Positions 25,171 through 34,421 are shown, numbered from the stretch's first letter. The stretch is DNA of 64,000 nt from Actinomadura xylanilytica (GCF_030283145.1 NZ_JASNWE010000001.1:1363751-1427750), one strand, 5' to 3'. Notes: generated from the sequence alone by a model not told the origin. Made by a program: numbers and translations.

Positions 25171-26403
25171 TCACCGCCCGGCGCCGAGTTCGGCGACGCC
25201 GCGGCGGACCGCGCCGATCATGTGGTCCACCTGCGCGTCGGTCAGGTGGTCGTAGATCGGGAGCTGGATCTGGTGCTCGAAATAGGTCTTCTCGGCGACC
25301 GGGCACTGCCCGTAGCGGTGCCCGAGCGCCCGGAACTCCGGCAGCAGGTGGATCGGGAAGTAGCGAATGACGATCTCGATGCCCTCCCGCTCCTGGAGGT
25401 GCCGGATGAACGCGTCCTTCGGTGCGCCGACGATCTCGGGCCGGTAGAGGAGCGTGTACAGGTGGTAGATGTGGTGCGCGTACGGCTTCTCGGTCTGGAC
25501 GTCGATGCCGGGCACGTCGCGCAGCGCGTCGTTGAGCCGCTGCGCGATGTCGCGGCGGCGCTCGTTGAGCTTGCCGAGCTTGCCGAGCTGGACGATGCCG
25601 AGGGCGGCGCTCAGCTCGCTCATCCGGTAGTTGTTGCCGACCAGGTAGTGCCCGTCGACGTAGTCGTGGGTGTACGACTTGAGCGAGTGCGCGTCGCGGT
25701 AGTACTCGGGCTGCCGGTACGGGCCGATGCGCGGGTCCTCGCGCTCGCGCATCTCGCCCCACACGTGCAGGGTCCCGAGCGCGCGGGCCATCTCGGCGTA
25801 CCGGTCGTCGTTGGCGACGAACGCCCCGCCCTCGCCGCTGGTCATGTTCTTCAGCGAGTGGAAGCTGAAGCAGCCGATGTCGCCGATGGTGCCGAGCGGC
25901 CGGCCCTTGTAGGTGCCGCCGGCGACGTGCGCGCAGTCCTCGACCACGGTCAGCCCGTAGCGGCGCGCGATGTCCATGATCGGGTCCATGTCGGCGGCCT
26001 GGCCGCCGTAGTGCACCACCCAGATCGACTTGGTCCGCTCGGTGATCAGCGGCTCGATGGTGGCCGGGTCGAGGGTGAGGCTGTCGGGGTCGATGTCGCC
26101 GAACTTGACGACGCAGCCGCGCGCCTGGAGCGGCCAGGTGGTCACCCAGAAGGTCTGCGGGGACGTGATCACCTCGTCGCCCGGCTGGAGCTCCAGCACC
26201 TTGGCGGCCAGGTACAGGGCGGTCGTGCACGAGCTGGTCGCCTGGGCGTGCCGGGCGCCGATCTGCTCGGCCAGACGCCGCTCGAACTCGGCACCGCTCG
26301 GCCCCATCGCCAGCGTGTCCTGGCCCAGCGCGTCGGTGACGGCCTTGATCTCTTCCTCGCCCGGCTGGTTGGAGATCCCGCTGTAGGGCACCACGTACGT
26401 CAT
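25171..26403 (-). CDS. DegT/DnrJ/EryC1/StrS-family aminotransferase
   Basis: A 410-residue PLP enzyme of the sugar aminotransferase family. The phosphate/PLP pocket is ATSSCTTALYLAAKVL with GDEVITSPQTFWVT. The cofactor Asp lies in VVEDCAHVAGG. The Schiff-base Lys is K185 in SFHSLKNMTSGEGG. The ATG start follows GAGAGGAG. Relatives transfer an amino group to a keto-sugar nucleotide or to a cyclic ketone (AHBA or aminocyclitol pathways). The neighbouring epimerase favours a nucleotide sugar. The strong AT-richer promoter region upstream suggests dedicated regulation. Confidence 0.93.
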   Translation of the reverse strand: MTYVVPYSGISNQPGEEEIKAVTDALGQDTLAMGPSGAEFERRLAEQIGARHAQATSSCTTALYLAAKVLELQPGDEVITSPQTFWVTTWPLQARGCVVKFGDIDPDSLTLDPATIEPLITERTKSIWVVHYGGQAADMDPIMDIARRYGLTVVEDCAHVAGGTYKGRPLGTIGDIGCFSFHSLKNMTSGEGGAFVANDDRYAEMARALGTLHVWGEMREREDPRIGPYRQPEYYRDAHSLKSYTHDYVDGHYLVGNNYRMSELSAALGIVQLGKLGKLNERRRDIAQRLNDALRDVPGIDVQTEKPYAHHIYHLYTLLYRPEIVGAPKDAFIRHLQEREGIEIVIRYFPIHLLPEFRALGHRYGQCPVAEKTYFEHQIQLPIYDHLTDAQVDHMIGAVRRGVAELGAGR

Positions 26404-27177
26404 CCGAGCACTCCTCTCTCTTGACCGTGTCGATCCGATCCAAGACGTTTCAAGAAGGGCATCCGTTTCGATCCGCCGGCCGCACGGTCAGTGCGGGACC
26501 GGTGAATAGTCAAGGATTCTTGAACTGACGCGGTACGCCATCGGAGGCTCTTGTCCGACCGATTTGAACGAGCCGTGTCAGATTCATAGTCATGGGTCTA
26601 TCATCCCTGCACTAGCACCGGCAAGGTAGAAACCGGTAACCCGACCTTGACGCAGATGCTCATCTGCTGGTTTTATGCAAAGTTTCATTTTTCTGCGTAT
26701 CACAGCCGAATGTTACCAGCTTGTTATATTTCGCCAGAGCACCCTTCTTGCCACACGTTGCCCATATCGCACATATCGCATGTGTCGCATGGAGTCGGAC
26801 ATCACTCGGGGTTATCCGAGACCGCCCCCGGCGGCCGGTGATTCGGCCCGATAAGCGCGCCCGGCGGTTCTCGGCGGCGCCGCGCCGAACCGAGATGATC
26901 TTGTTTGCGAAGGCCGCGGGTCGCGCGCGACAACGACCTTGGGGGCGCGATAGAACAACACCCGATGCTCCCGGCACGGCGGTCGTTCTGGACGGCACGG
27001 GCCGCCGAGCGCTTCACCACGTTTGTTGTTCACTGTCCGCCCGCGCGGGTAGTGACCATGAATGACCATGTTTCGGAGCGGTTCCGCCGGCGCCCGAGGG
27101 CCGGCCGGACGGCACGGTGGCGGGAGGGCCATGCGGCGGTGTGGATCAGGCGGGCCGTCGACTGAGGAGGCCCGCCG
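26404..27177. other. 774-bp AT-richer intergenic region
   Basis: The longest non-coding stretch in the window, between divergent aminotransferase and SDR genes. From about 26560 to 26960 it is clearly less GC-rich than its surroundings. It contains the nonamer repeat at 26763-26789. Possible short frames inside are rich in Arg or in simple repeats and lack ribosome sites, so I call none. It must hold both divergent promoters, and perhaps a foreign or recently acquired segment. Confidence 0.5.
26763..26789. repeat. Three tandem nonamers
   Basis: CATATCGCA, CATATCGCA and TGTGTCGCA follow each other without spacing, and a partial fourth (TGGAGTCGG) follows. The phase of nine bases gives nearly one repeat per helical turn, as in iteron or regulator arrays. 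They sit centrally in the divergent promoter region. Binding protein unknown. Confidence 0.55.
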
Positions 27178-27924
27178 GTGACCGGCCGGAGGGTCGCCCT
27201 GGTGACCGGAGCGTCCCGGGGGCTGGGCGCGGCGGTGTCGGCCGCGCTGGCCCGCGACGGCACCGACGTCGCGATCAACTACCTGCGCGACGGCGGGACG
27301 GCCGAGGCGTTGCAGAAGGAGATCACCACCGCGGGTGGGCGGGCCGCGCTGTTCCGCGCCGACGTCACCGACGAGGCCGAGGTCGACGACCTGTACCGGC
27401 GCGTGGTGGCCGCCTTCGGCGGGGTCGACGTCCTGGTGCTCAACGCGACCGGCCCCCAGCCCGACATCCCCATTGAGGAGCTGCGCTGGCAGGACGTGCT
27501 CGACCAGCTCGACTTCTTCGTCAAGAGCCCGCTCCTGCTGACGCAGAAGGCGATCGCGGGCATGAAGCAGCGCGGGTTCGGCCGTATCGTCCACGTCGGG
27601 TCGGACGTCGTCGACCTGGGCCCGCCGCAGTCCAGCGCCTACGTCGCCGCCAAGGCCGCCCAGCTCGGGCTCACCCGCTCCTGGGCGCGCGAGCTCGGCC
27701 GGTACGGGATCACCGTCAACCTCGTCGCGCCGGGCTGGATCCCCACCGACCGGCACGAGGGCATCCCCGCCGGCGCCAAGGACGAGTACGCGGAGCAGGT
27801 GCCGCTCGGGCACTTCGGCGTGCCCACGGACGTGGCCGAGGCGGTCGCCTTCCTCGCCTCGGACCGGGCCGCCTTCATCACCGGGCAGAGGATCACCGTC
27901 AACGGCGGCAACACGCTCACCTAG
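27178..27924 (+). CDS. SDR-family oxidoreductase (FabG-like)
   Basis: A 248-residue classical short-chain dehydrogenase. The cofactor site is TGASRGLGAAV (residues ~9-19), the NNAG-equivalent motif is NATGPQ, the catalytic Ser lies in HVGSDVVDLG, and Tyr/Lys occur in SSAYVAAKAA. The C-terminal ITVNGGNTLT is typical. The GTG start follows GAGGAGG at optimal distance. Annotation as a 3-oxoacyl-ACP reductase would be by family resemblance only. It may belong with the divergent aminotransferase and epimerase, but no sequence evidence ties them. Confidence 0.9.
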   Translation: MTGRRVALVTGASRGLGAAVSAALARDGTDVAINYLRDGGTAEALQKEITTAGGRAALFRADVTDEAEVDDLYRRVVAAFGGVDVLVLNATGPQPDIPIEELRWQDVLDQLDFFVKSPLLLTQKAIAGMKQRGFGRIVHVGSDVVDLGPPQSSAYVAAKAAQLGLTRSWARELGRYGITVNLVAPGWIPTDRHEGIPAGAKDEYAEQVPLGHFGVPTDVAEAVAFLASDRAAFITGQRITVNGGNTLT

Positions 27925-28468
27925 CGGGTGACGACATATCCACCCAATAGCCCCAAAAAACGCTGTTAGACCTATAAGTCGGAAATGCACTATCGGCGGC
28001 ACGGATGGCGGACCCGCAGGTCACGGCCGGGAAAAAAGATCCACGCCGTGACCTGCGCCGTCAGCCGCTCCGCTAGCTAAAAAGCGCATCCCGTCCCGAA
28101 TCTTGCTGGTTTGCGTTTGAAGTAGAGGGCGAGGTGCGGCATCATTCACGGGGAGGCGGCTCACCGTCCGGGTCCGTCATCGGTGCCGTGCGGACGACGG
28201 CCGCCTTTGGGTCGCTCCACGATGAGCCCGCCCTGCCCGTCGCCGGTGCGCCGGCGCACTGGCGCACGCGGAGCGATCGGCACGCGGGGCTCTCGCTATT
28301 CGCCGTGCGTCCGCCGGAACAGGCGGGCGCTCTTTGTTTCATCGCCCTTTACACGGAAGGGCCGACCAACCCGTATCTGCGGCAAACAGTTCTACGGGAG
28401 AAGCCGGCCCTTCCCTGCACCATCCGTAACCAGGCCCGTTTCACGAAGCAGATCACGGAGGCACATCC
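27925..28468. other. 544-bp intergenic region with long inverted repeat
   Basis: This region follows the SDR gene and precedes a small membrane protein gene. A perfect 13-bp stem (CGCAGGTCACGGC at 28015-28027, GCCGTGACCTGCG at 28045-28057) with a 17-nt A-rich loop lies 90 bp after the SDR stop. It may be a terminator or a protein site; no T-run follows. The first 130 bp are AT-rich. Open frames at 28134-28532 lack a ribosome site and I treat them as non-coding. Confidence 0.5.
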
Positions 28469-28708
28469 ATGCACGACCCTACTATCCATGGAGTTGCGGG
28501 GATTGTTCAACCCCCCGGTAACCACGCACTGACCCAGTTCGGCGGCACCACCGGCATCGCGGTCGCCGCGATCATCGGCGTCCCCTTCGCGGTGTACGTG
28601 GCGGTGGTCATGACGATCGCCTGGCGGGCGCACCGCGACCAGGCCGGTTTCGACAACAACCTCCGGCTGCTCCGGCTGCTCCTGGGCGTCCTGCCATGGC
28701 GGCACTAG
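28469..28708 (+). CDS. Small single-span membrane protein, unknown
   Basis: A 79-residue protein with one strong hydrophobic segment (TTGIAVAAIIGVPFAVYVAVVMTIAWRA, about residues 27-54) followed by a basic cytoplasmic tail. The ATG has CACGGAGG 8 nt upstream, the best evidence that it is real. I recognise no family. It is followed by a strong hairpin, so it is probably its own transcript. The neighbouring unknown gene at 28844 may be functionally linked. Confidence 0.68.
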   Translation: MHDPTIHGVAGIVQPPGNHALTQFGGTTGIAVAAIIGVPFAVYVAVVMTIAWRAHRDQAGFDNNLRLLRLLLGVLPWRH

Positions 28709-28739
28709 CGCGACGGATCATGCTCTGACCTGCCGATTC

Positions 28740-28768
28740 CCCGGCGGCCGGCCGTTCCGGCCGCCGGG
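28740..28768 (+). terminator. Terminator-like hairpin
   Basis: Perfect 12-bp stem CCCGGCGGCCGG/CCGGCCGCCGGG with a 5-nt loop, 31 bp after the small membrane protein stop. There is no T-run, as is common in high-GC actinomycetes. Confidence 0.6.
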
Positions 28769-28843
28769 CCGGACCCGAAGTCCCCGCGCCCGCCCGTCCC
28801 GTCCGCCCCGGCACCGCCGCAGCGACCCCGAAAGGCCACCACG

Positions 28844-29164
28844 ATGCCCGGCGAACCCGCCAGGTTCCCCTTCGACGCCAAACAGCCGTGCCCGGTCCCC
28901 GAATGCCGGCGCCTGACCTGCTTTCACGTCCGGCTGGAAACGGCCGCGGACACCGACCGCCGCGCCGTCCCGCGAAGCGACGATTCCTGCGGCACCCATC
29001 TCGCCGAAACCGTGGAGACGCTGATGCGCTGGGCGAAAGAGCGGAAGCGCTACACCTCCCGGGTGGTCATATACGCGACCACGGAAGGCCGGCGGACGAG
29101 CGAGAGCCGACCGCTCGGGCCATTCGACCGGCTCGCGCTGAGCGCCATCCCGGTCGGACGCTGA
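28844..29164 (+). CDS. Small Cys-rich hypothetical protein
   Basis: A 106-residue protein I cannot name. The N-terminal part has CPVPECRRLTCFHV and later SCGTHLAETVETL, giving four cysteines and two histidines in spacing that could bind a metal. An amphipathic helix (HLAETVETLMRWAKERKRY) and a strand-rich tail follow. A GAAAGG site lies before the ATG. Similar small proteins are scattered in actinomycetes in variable regions, but I know no function. Confidence 0.62.
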   Translation: MPGEPARFPFDAKQPCPVPECRRLTCFHVRLETAADTDRRAVPRSDDSCGTHLAETVETLMRWAKERKRYTSRVVIYATTEGRRTSESRPLGPFDRLALSAIPVGR

Positions 29165-29256
29165 TGCCGGAGCCATTGCCCGGCGGCGGATCCCGCCCCG
29201 ATACTGAGGGCGTCGATCAAGGGCGAGACCGCGCAGGCGGATGAAAGCGGGGCGGC

Positions 29257-30357
29257 ATGGGGTTCCAGCTCGGGTTGTTCTCTCCCAACACCGAGTCAGG
29301 GCTCGCGATCACCACCGTTCCGGAACGGTGGAGCGCGAGCTGGGACGACAATCTCCGGCTGGCCCGGCTGGCCGACGAGGCGGGCATCGACTTCATGCTG
29401 CCGGTCGCGCGCTGGACCGACTGGGGCCGGGACACCGCCTTCCACCAGAGCGTCCTGGACCCGCTGGTCTGGGCGTCCGGGCTCCTCGCCGCCACCCGGC
29501 GGATCAGGGTGTTCACCACCGTGCACACCGCCTTCCACCATCCGGTGGTGGCGGCCAAGCAGCTCGCGACCGCCGACCACCTCAGCGCGGGACGGGTCGG
29601 GCTGAACATCGTGGCGGGCTGGCACGCCCCCGAGTACGAGATGTTCGGGCTCTCGCTCCCCAGCGACCACGACACCCGCTACGCGTACGCGCAGGAGTGG
29701 TGGGACATCGTCAGCCGCATCTGGTCCAGCGCCGAGCCGTTCGACCACGACGGGCGCTTCTTCCAGCTCAAGCGGGTGGTCGGCGCGCCCAAGCCGTACA
29801 ACGGGCGGTCGCTGCCCACGATCAACGCCGGGTCGTCCAAGCAGGGCCGCTCGTTCGCCGCCCGCAACGCCGATCGCGCCTTCACCGTCGTCGGAGGTCC
29901 CGAGGACGGGGCGGAGATCGTGAAGGCGATCCGCGCGGAGGCGGCGACGCACCGGCGCACGGTCGGGGTGTTCACCCTGGGCCACGTCGTCTGCGCTCCG
30001 ACCCGGGCCGAGGCGCGAGAGCGGCTGCGCCACTACGCCGACGAGCACGCCGACTGGCCCGCCGTGGACGAGGTGATGAGACTCCAGGGGCTGCACGCGC
30101 AGTCGTTCACGCCGGAGATGCTCCAACTCCACCGGGACCGGTTCGCGGCCGGGCACGGGAGCTGCCCGCTCGTCGGCGACCCCGACGACGTCGCCGACGC
30201 GATCGCGGCCTTCGCCGGCGCCGGGTTCGACGGGATCGCCCTGTCGTTCCTCAACTACGCCGACGAGCTGGGCTACTTCGCCGCCGAGGTCATCCCCCGC
30301 CTGGAGGCGCGCGGCGTCCGCGCGGCCCGGCCCGGCGCGACCGCCGCGGGCGCATGA
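29257..30357 (+). CDS. LLM-class flavin-dependent monooxygenase
   Basis: A 366-residue luciferase-like TIM-barrel enzyme. Typical features are the N-terminal FQLGLFSPN strand, a helix after DDNLRLARLADEAGIDFMLPVARW, the FMN-pocket region RVGLNIVAGWHAPEYEMFG, and SLPTINAGSSKQGRSFAARNAD. The overall layout resembles the RutA/SsuD/dimethyl-sulfone monooxygenase branch, which oxidises sulfonates, sulfones or pyrimidines with FMNH2. Its flavin reductase partner is not adjacent. The stop overlaps the AraC gene by 4 nt, so the regulator probably controls this oxygenase. Confidence 0.9.
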   Translation: MGFQLGLFSPNTESGLAITTVPERWSASWDDNLRLARLADEAGIDFMLPVARWTDWGRDTAFHQSVLDPLVWASGLLAATRRIRVFTTVHTAFHHPVVAAKQLATADHLSAGRVGLNIVAGWHAPEYEMFGLSLPSDHDTRYAYAQEWWDIVSRIWSSAEPFDHDGRFFQLKRVVGAPKPYNGRSLPTINAGSSKQGRSFAARNADRAFTVVGGPEDGAEIVKAIRAEAATHRRTVGVFTLGHVVCAPTRAEARERLRHYADEHADWPAVDEVMRLQGLHAQSFTPEMLQLHRDRFAAGHGSCPLVGDPDDVADAIAAFAGAGFDGIALSFLNYADELGYFAAEVIPRLEARGVRAARPGATAAGA

Positions 30358-31526
30358 CCGCGGCCATGGATCCGGGCCCCGACGCCCGCCCGCCGCTGCT
30401 GGCCTCCCACCAGCGGGTCGTCAGCGACGACATCGGAGTCCTGCACTCCGCCGTCGAGCCGCTCGCCGTCGGGCACGACCTCCAGTCCCGCAGGCCCGAC
30501 CTCCCCTTGGACGGGATGGTGAACGGCCTGTCGGTCGGGGCGGTCAATCTGGTCTGGGTGCGGTACGGGGGCGAGGGCGTCATCGTCGAGACCCCGCCCA
30601 CCGAGGGCGAGTTCGCCATGTGCGCCCCGAACGCGCCCATGGGGGTGGAGTACCGCACCGGCACCGGGCACGACACCGGCCAGGGGAGCAGCCTCGTCCT
30701 CTCCCATGACCAGCGGATGCGGATGACCCCGGACCCGTACCTCGGCTGCCTGGTCATCGCGACCACCACCGGGCGCCTGGCCGACCACCTCGCCGACCAC
30801 CTCGGCGAGGAGCGCTGCCCGCCGCTGCGGTTCCACAGCGTGGACGGCCCGCCCGCCGCCTCGCCGTCGCTCGTCGAGCGCACCTGGCGGCACGTCTGCG
30901 ACGTGCTCGACCACGCCGCGGCCGGCGGCATCCACCCGCTGGCGGCGCGCAGCCTGGAGGAGTCGCTCCTCACCGCGCTCCTGCTCGGGCTGCCGCACAC
31001 CGCGACCGCAAGTCTCGTCGAGCCGGTGCGCCGCTCGCCGCACCACCTCGCCGGCCTGATCGAGGACTGGGTCCAGGCGCACCACCACCGGCCGATCGGC
31101 GTCACCGACATGGCGGCGTCCGCGGGCGTCGGCGTCCGGCAGCTCCAGGTCATCTGCCGGGACCAGTGGGGACTGACCCCCACCCAGCTCCTGCGCGGCG
31201 TCCGGCTCGACCACGCCCGCGCGGCGCTCGTCGAGGCCGGGCCGGGCCCGCGCGTCATCAGCGACGCCGCCGGCGCGGCCGGGTACCTGCACATGAGCCG
31301 CTTCTCCGCCCACTACCGGCAGCGTTTCGGCGAGACGCCCAGCCAGACCCTCAGCCGCGCCCGGACCCTCCAGGGCCGCAAGCCGCCCCGGCAGGCGGGT
31401 GGAGCCTCCGGGGCGGGGGGTGGAGCTTCCGGGGCGGGGGGCCCGGCGCCCCGGCCGGGTGGTGGAGAGCCCTGGCGGGGCGGGATCAGCCGAACCCCAG
31501 GCGGGAGAGCTCGGCGCGGCGTTTGA
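30354..31526 (+). CDS. AraC-family transcriptional regulator
   Basis: A 390-residue activator. Residues ~25-200 form an AraC-binding-like domain (VNLVWVRYGGEGVIVETPP; FAMCAPNAPMGVEYRTG). Residues ~235-340 hold the double HTH (HRPIGVTDMAASAGVGVRQLQVICRDQWGLTPTQLLRGVRLDHAR; ISDAAGAAGYLHMSRFSAHYRQRFGETPSQ). The ATG overlaps the monooxygenase stop. After the HTH, a 21-bp direct repeat (31398-31418, 31419-31439) encodes GGASGAG twice in a Gly/Pro-rich tail. That tail overlaps the end of the convergent LuxR gene by 41 nt. Confidence 0.9.
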   Translation: MTAAMDPGPDARPPLLASHQRVVSDDIGVLHSAVEPLAVGHDLQSRRPDLPLDGMVNGLSVGAVNLVWVRYGGEGVIVETPPTEGEFAMCAPNAPMGVEYRTGTGHDTGQGSSLVLSHDQRMRMTPDPYLGCLVIATTTGRLADHLADHLGEERCPPLRFHSVDGPPAASPSLVERTWRHVCDVLDHAAAGGIHPLAARSLEESLLTALLLGLPHTATASLVEPVRRSPHHLAGLIEDWVQAHHHRPIGVTDMAASAGVGVRQLQVICRDQWGLTPTQLLRGVRLDHARAALVEAGPGPRVISDAAGAAGYLHMSRFSAHYRQRFGETPSQTLSRARTLQGRKPPRQAGGASGAGGGASGAGGPAPRPGGGEPWRGGISRTPGGRARRGV

Positions 31527-34284
31527 TGCCGAGCTTGGGGAAGGCGCGGTAGAGGTGGTTGCCGACCGTGCGGGGGCTGAGGAACAGGCGGGTGGCGATC
31601 TCGCGGTTGCTCGCGCCGGACGCGGCCAGCCGCACGATCTGGAGCTCCTGGTGGGTGAGTCCGCCGCCGACGGGGGCCAAGGGGCCGGGCGGGGACGCGG
31701 CCGGCACGCCGGTCGCCTCCAGTTCGGTGCGGGCGGCGACCGTCCAGGGATGGGCGCCCAGGAGCTGGAAGGCCTCTTCGGCAGCTTCCAGGTGCGTCCG
31801 CGCCTTGGCACGCCTGCGGACCCGCCGCAGCCACTGCCCGTAGAGCAGTTCGGTGCGGGCCCGCTCGTAGGGCTGGTCCGTCTCGGCGTGCAGGCGTAGC
31901 GCCTCCGCGTAGTGCTGCTCGGCGTCCCCGGTCGCCGTCAGGAGGGCCCGGCAGCGTTCGGTGACGGCCCTGACGGCCGGGGACGGGTTGTGCTCGTTCC
32001 AGGCTTCGAGCAGGGCGAGCGGCCTGGCGGCGGCGTCCGGCCGTCCGCAGCGCACCGCCGCCTCGATGTGGTCGGGGGCGCGGCGGATGGCGGCGGAGCA
32101 GGGCACGGTCGGCCAGAGCGCCTCGAACCGGGCGAACGCCTCGGCGGTGCGTCCGTACCCGAGGTCGAGCAGGGCGCGGGCCCAGGAGGTGTAGGCGGCG
32201 GCGAGCGCGTTGCCCTCGACCACGTCCGCCTCCGGAACGTCCGTCATGGCGTCCGCGCTGAACGCGTCGCAGCGCGCCTCGTCCCCGCGCACGGCGGAGA
32301 TCCAGGCCAGCAGCGCCCTGCACTGGTTCGCCCAGTGGAGCCGTCCGGTCTCGACGGCCCGGGCCAGTCCCTCCTGGAGGGTGGTCTCGGCGGCGTGGTG
32401 CCGTCCCTGGTGGAGCTGGACGTGGCCGAGGCTGTGGAGGGCGTACGGGAGGCGGCCGAGCAGCCCGTCCCGGCGGCATCGGGCGGCGAACTCTGCCGCG
32501 GAGTCGGCGGCGGACTCCGGTCCGGTCACGGCGACCCCGATCGCGGACGTCATCAGCCGGTGGTTCAGTTCGGCGGGCATCGGGCAGTTCGCGGCGGCGG
32601 CGAGCGCCCGGACCGGGCCGACGCCGGACGGGTCCGTGCGCAGAGCCGCCACGACGGCCGACAGCGCGGCGGGGAGCGGCGCGAGCGGCGAGTCCCGGCC
32701 GAGCGAGACGGCGCCCAGCGCCAGGGTCCTCAGGACCGGCTCGACGTCGCCGAGCAGCCGGGGGTCGCCCGCCTGCCAGCCGCAGCGGACGGCCTCCGAC
32801 AGCATCAGCAGCAGCTCGGCCGGGTCGCGGTCGCCGATCAGGGCGGCGCCGTCGATCAGCGTCCGGCAGGCCGTCCGGGTCAGGCCGCGTTCGAACGCCA
32901 CGCCCGCGCCGACCCGCGCGGCGGCGGCGGCGACGCCGGGGTCGGCGGTCAGGGCGGCGGCCTCGTCCGCGAGCCGCTCCGCGTCGTCGGACAGGCCCGC
33001 GTCGAACGCGGCGCGGGCGGCCGTCACCAGCCGCCGCGCCCGGACCCGCCGGTCGGGGGTGAGGCGTGCGGCGCGCGCGTGCGCGGTGTGCCCCCGCCGG
33101 CCGCCCGCGCGTTCGGCGACCCACTGGAGCCGCGCCGCCACCTGCTCGTCCGGGCCCGCGGCCGCGGCGGCGAGGTGCCAGGCGCACCGCTCCTCGCCGT
33201 CCGGCCCGGCGGCCCCGGCGAGGGCGCGGTGCGCCGCGCGGCGCTCCTCGGTGGTCGCGGCCTGGTAGGCGACCGCGCGCAGCAGCGGGTGGGTGAACCT
33301 CAGCTCGAGCCCGGCGACCTGGAGCAGGCCCGCCCGCTCGGCGTGGCCGAGGTCGGCGTGGTCCAGGCCGAGCGTCTCGGCCGCCTGCGCCATGGCGACC
33401 AGGTCGCGGTCGTCGCCGGCCGCCGCGACCAGCAGCAGGGTCCGGACGGAGGCGGGCAGCCCTTCCAGCCGCGCGCGGAACTCCCCCGGCACCGGGCCGG
33501 CGACCGGCGCCGTCCCGTCGTAGAAGGCGTGCGGGTTGAGGCCGTCCGCGCGCTGCTCGGCGCCGAGGGCGGCGGCGAGCGTGCGCAGGGCCAGCGGGTT
33601 GCCGGCGGCCTCGGCGATGATCCGTTCGGTGGACTGCGGACCCACCGCCGGGAGCGGGCCCGCGGCCGGGAGCTCGCGGAGCAGGTCCCGGGCGGCGCCC
33701 GCGCCGAGCCCGCCGAGCGGCAGCTCCGGCAGGCCGTGCGCGAGGGCGGCGTCGCCGTCGCGGGCCGCGATGAGCAGCGCGATCCGCTCGCCGCCGATCC
33801 GCCGCGCGGCGAAGGCCAGCGCGTCGGTCGACGCCGGGTCCAGCCACCGGGCGTCGTCGACGAGGCAGAGCAGCGGCCGTTCGGCGGCCAGGCGGCAGAG
33901 CAGGGACAGCAGCGCGCGCCGGACGGCGAAGCGGTCCCGCTCGCCGTCGGCGTCGCCGTCCAGCGCGGCGAGCAGGGCGGTCGCGCGCGGCTCGGGCAGC
34001 CGGGCGACCTGGTAGCGGACGGGACGCAGCAGCAGGTCCAGGAACGCGAACGGCTGCGCGGCCTCGTCGGCGTGCCCCGCGCCGCGCAGCACCCGGGTGC
34101 CCCGGGGGACGCCGTCCGCGCGGCTCCGCACGGGGCCACGGGCCAGGCGGACCGCGTGGGCGAGCAGGGCCGTCTTGCCGATGCCCGCCTCACCCCGGAC
34201 GACCAGGGCCCCTCCCGCACCGGCGCTCGCTCCCGCGACGACCGCGGCGATCCGTTCCCGTTCGGCGGCTCTTCCGAGAATGAT
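31486..34284 (-). CDS. LuxR-family regulator with STAND ATPase (LAL type), non-standard start
   Basis: A ~932-residue LAL-type regulator. Walker A is GEAGIGKTALL near residue 30, Walker B is LLCLVDDARWLDP, a long helical/TPR-like middle follows, and the C-terminal LuxR HTH is LTHQELQIVRLAASGASNREIATRLFLSPRTVGNHLYRAF, broken here by two turns. The Walker A lies upstream of the first GTG in frame (34131). Between the upstream stop at 34363 and the P-loop there is no ATG, GTG or TTG. GGAGGAG at 34291-34297 lies just before ATC-ATT (34284-34279), the expected position for the usual LGRAAERERI opening. I therefore infer an ATC/ATT start. The target is unknown. Confidence 0.82.
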   Translation of the reverse strand: MILGRAAERERIAAVVAGASAGAGGALVVRGEAGIGKTALLAHAVRLARGPVRSRADGVPRGTRVLRGAGHADEAAQPFAFLDLLLRPVRYQVARLPEPRATALLAALDGDADGERDRFAVRRALLSLLCRLAAERPLLCLVDDARWLDPASTDALAFAARRIGGERIALLIAARDGDAALAHGLPELPLGGLGAGAARDLLRELPAAGPLPAVGPQSTERIIAEAAGNPLALRTLAAALGAEQRADGLNPHAFYDGTAPVAGPVPGEFRARLEGLPASVRTLLLVAAAGDDRDLVAMAQAAETLGLDHADLGHAERAGLLQVAGLELRFTHPLLRAVAYQAATTEERRAAHRALAGAAGPDGEERCAWHLAAAAAGPDEQVAARLQWVAERAGGRRGHTAHARAARLTPDRRVRARRLVTAARAAFDAGLSDDAERLADEAAALTADPGVAAAAARVGAGVAFERGLTRTACRTLIDGAALIGDRDPAELLLMLSEAVRCGWQAGDPRLLGDVEPVLRTLALGAVSLGRDSPLAPLPAALSAVVAALRTDPSGVGPVRALAAAANCPMPAELNHRLMTSAIGVAVTGPESAADSAAEFAARCRRDGLLGRLPYALHSLGHVQLHQGRHHAAETTLQEGLARAVETGRLHWANQCRALLAWISAVRGDEARCDAFSADAMTDVPEADVVEGNALAAAYTSWARALLDLGYGRTAEAFARFEALWPTVPCSAAIRRAPDHIEAAVRCGRPDAAARPLALLEAWNEHNPSPAVRAVTERCRALLTATGDAEQHYAEALRLHAETDQPYERARTELLYGQWLRRVRRRAKARTHLEAAEEAFQLLGAHPWTVAARTELEATGVPAASPPGPLAPVGGGLTHQELQIVRLAASGASNREIATRLFLSPRTVGNHLYRAFPKLGIKRRAELSRLGFG

Positions 34285-34421
34285 GAGAACTCCTCCATGC
34301 CGGCACCGACGCGACAGGACATGATCACCCCGGCGGACGGGCCCGCACCACGGTCCAGGGGTTCAATGTCGGCGGGGTCCCGCCGGCACGGCCGTCCCCG
34401 TTCCGGACGGGACCGGGAGGG

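Noticed and set aside
26647..26841. A frame encoding HIS-HIS-HVSH repeats.
   Set aside because: The repeats are the DNA nonamers read through; there is no ribosome site or further protein-like sequence.
26905..27165. An 86-residue frame ending just before the SDR gene.
   Set aside because: It is Arg-rich, has no ribosome site and no recognisable fold; the composition is that of shadow translation.
28134..28532. Overlapping frames of 112-132 residues before the small membrane protein.
   Set aside because: Composition is like out-of-frame GC-rich DNA, and they overlap the better supported gene at 28469 with its own CACGGAGG site.
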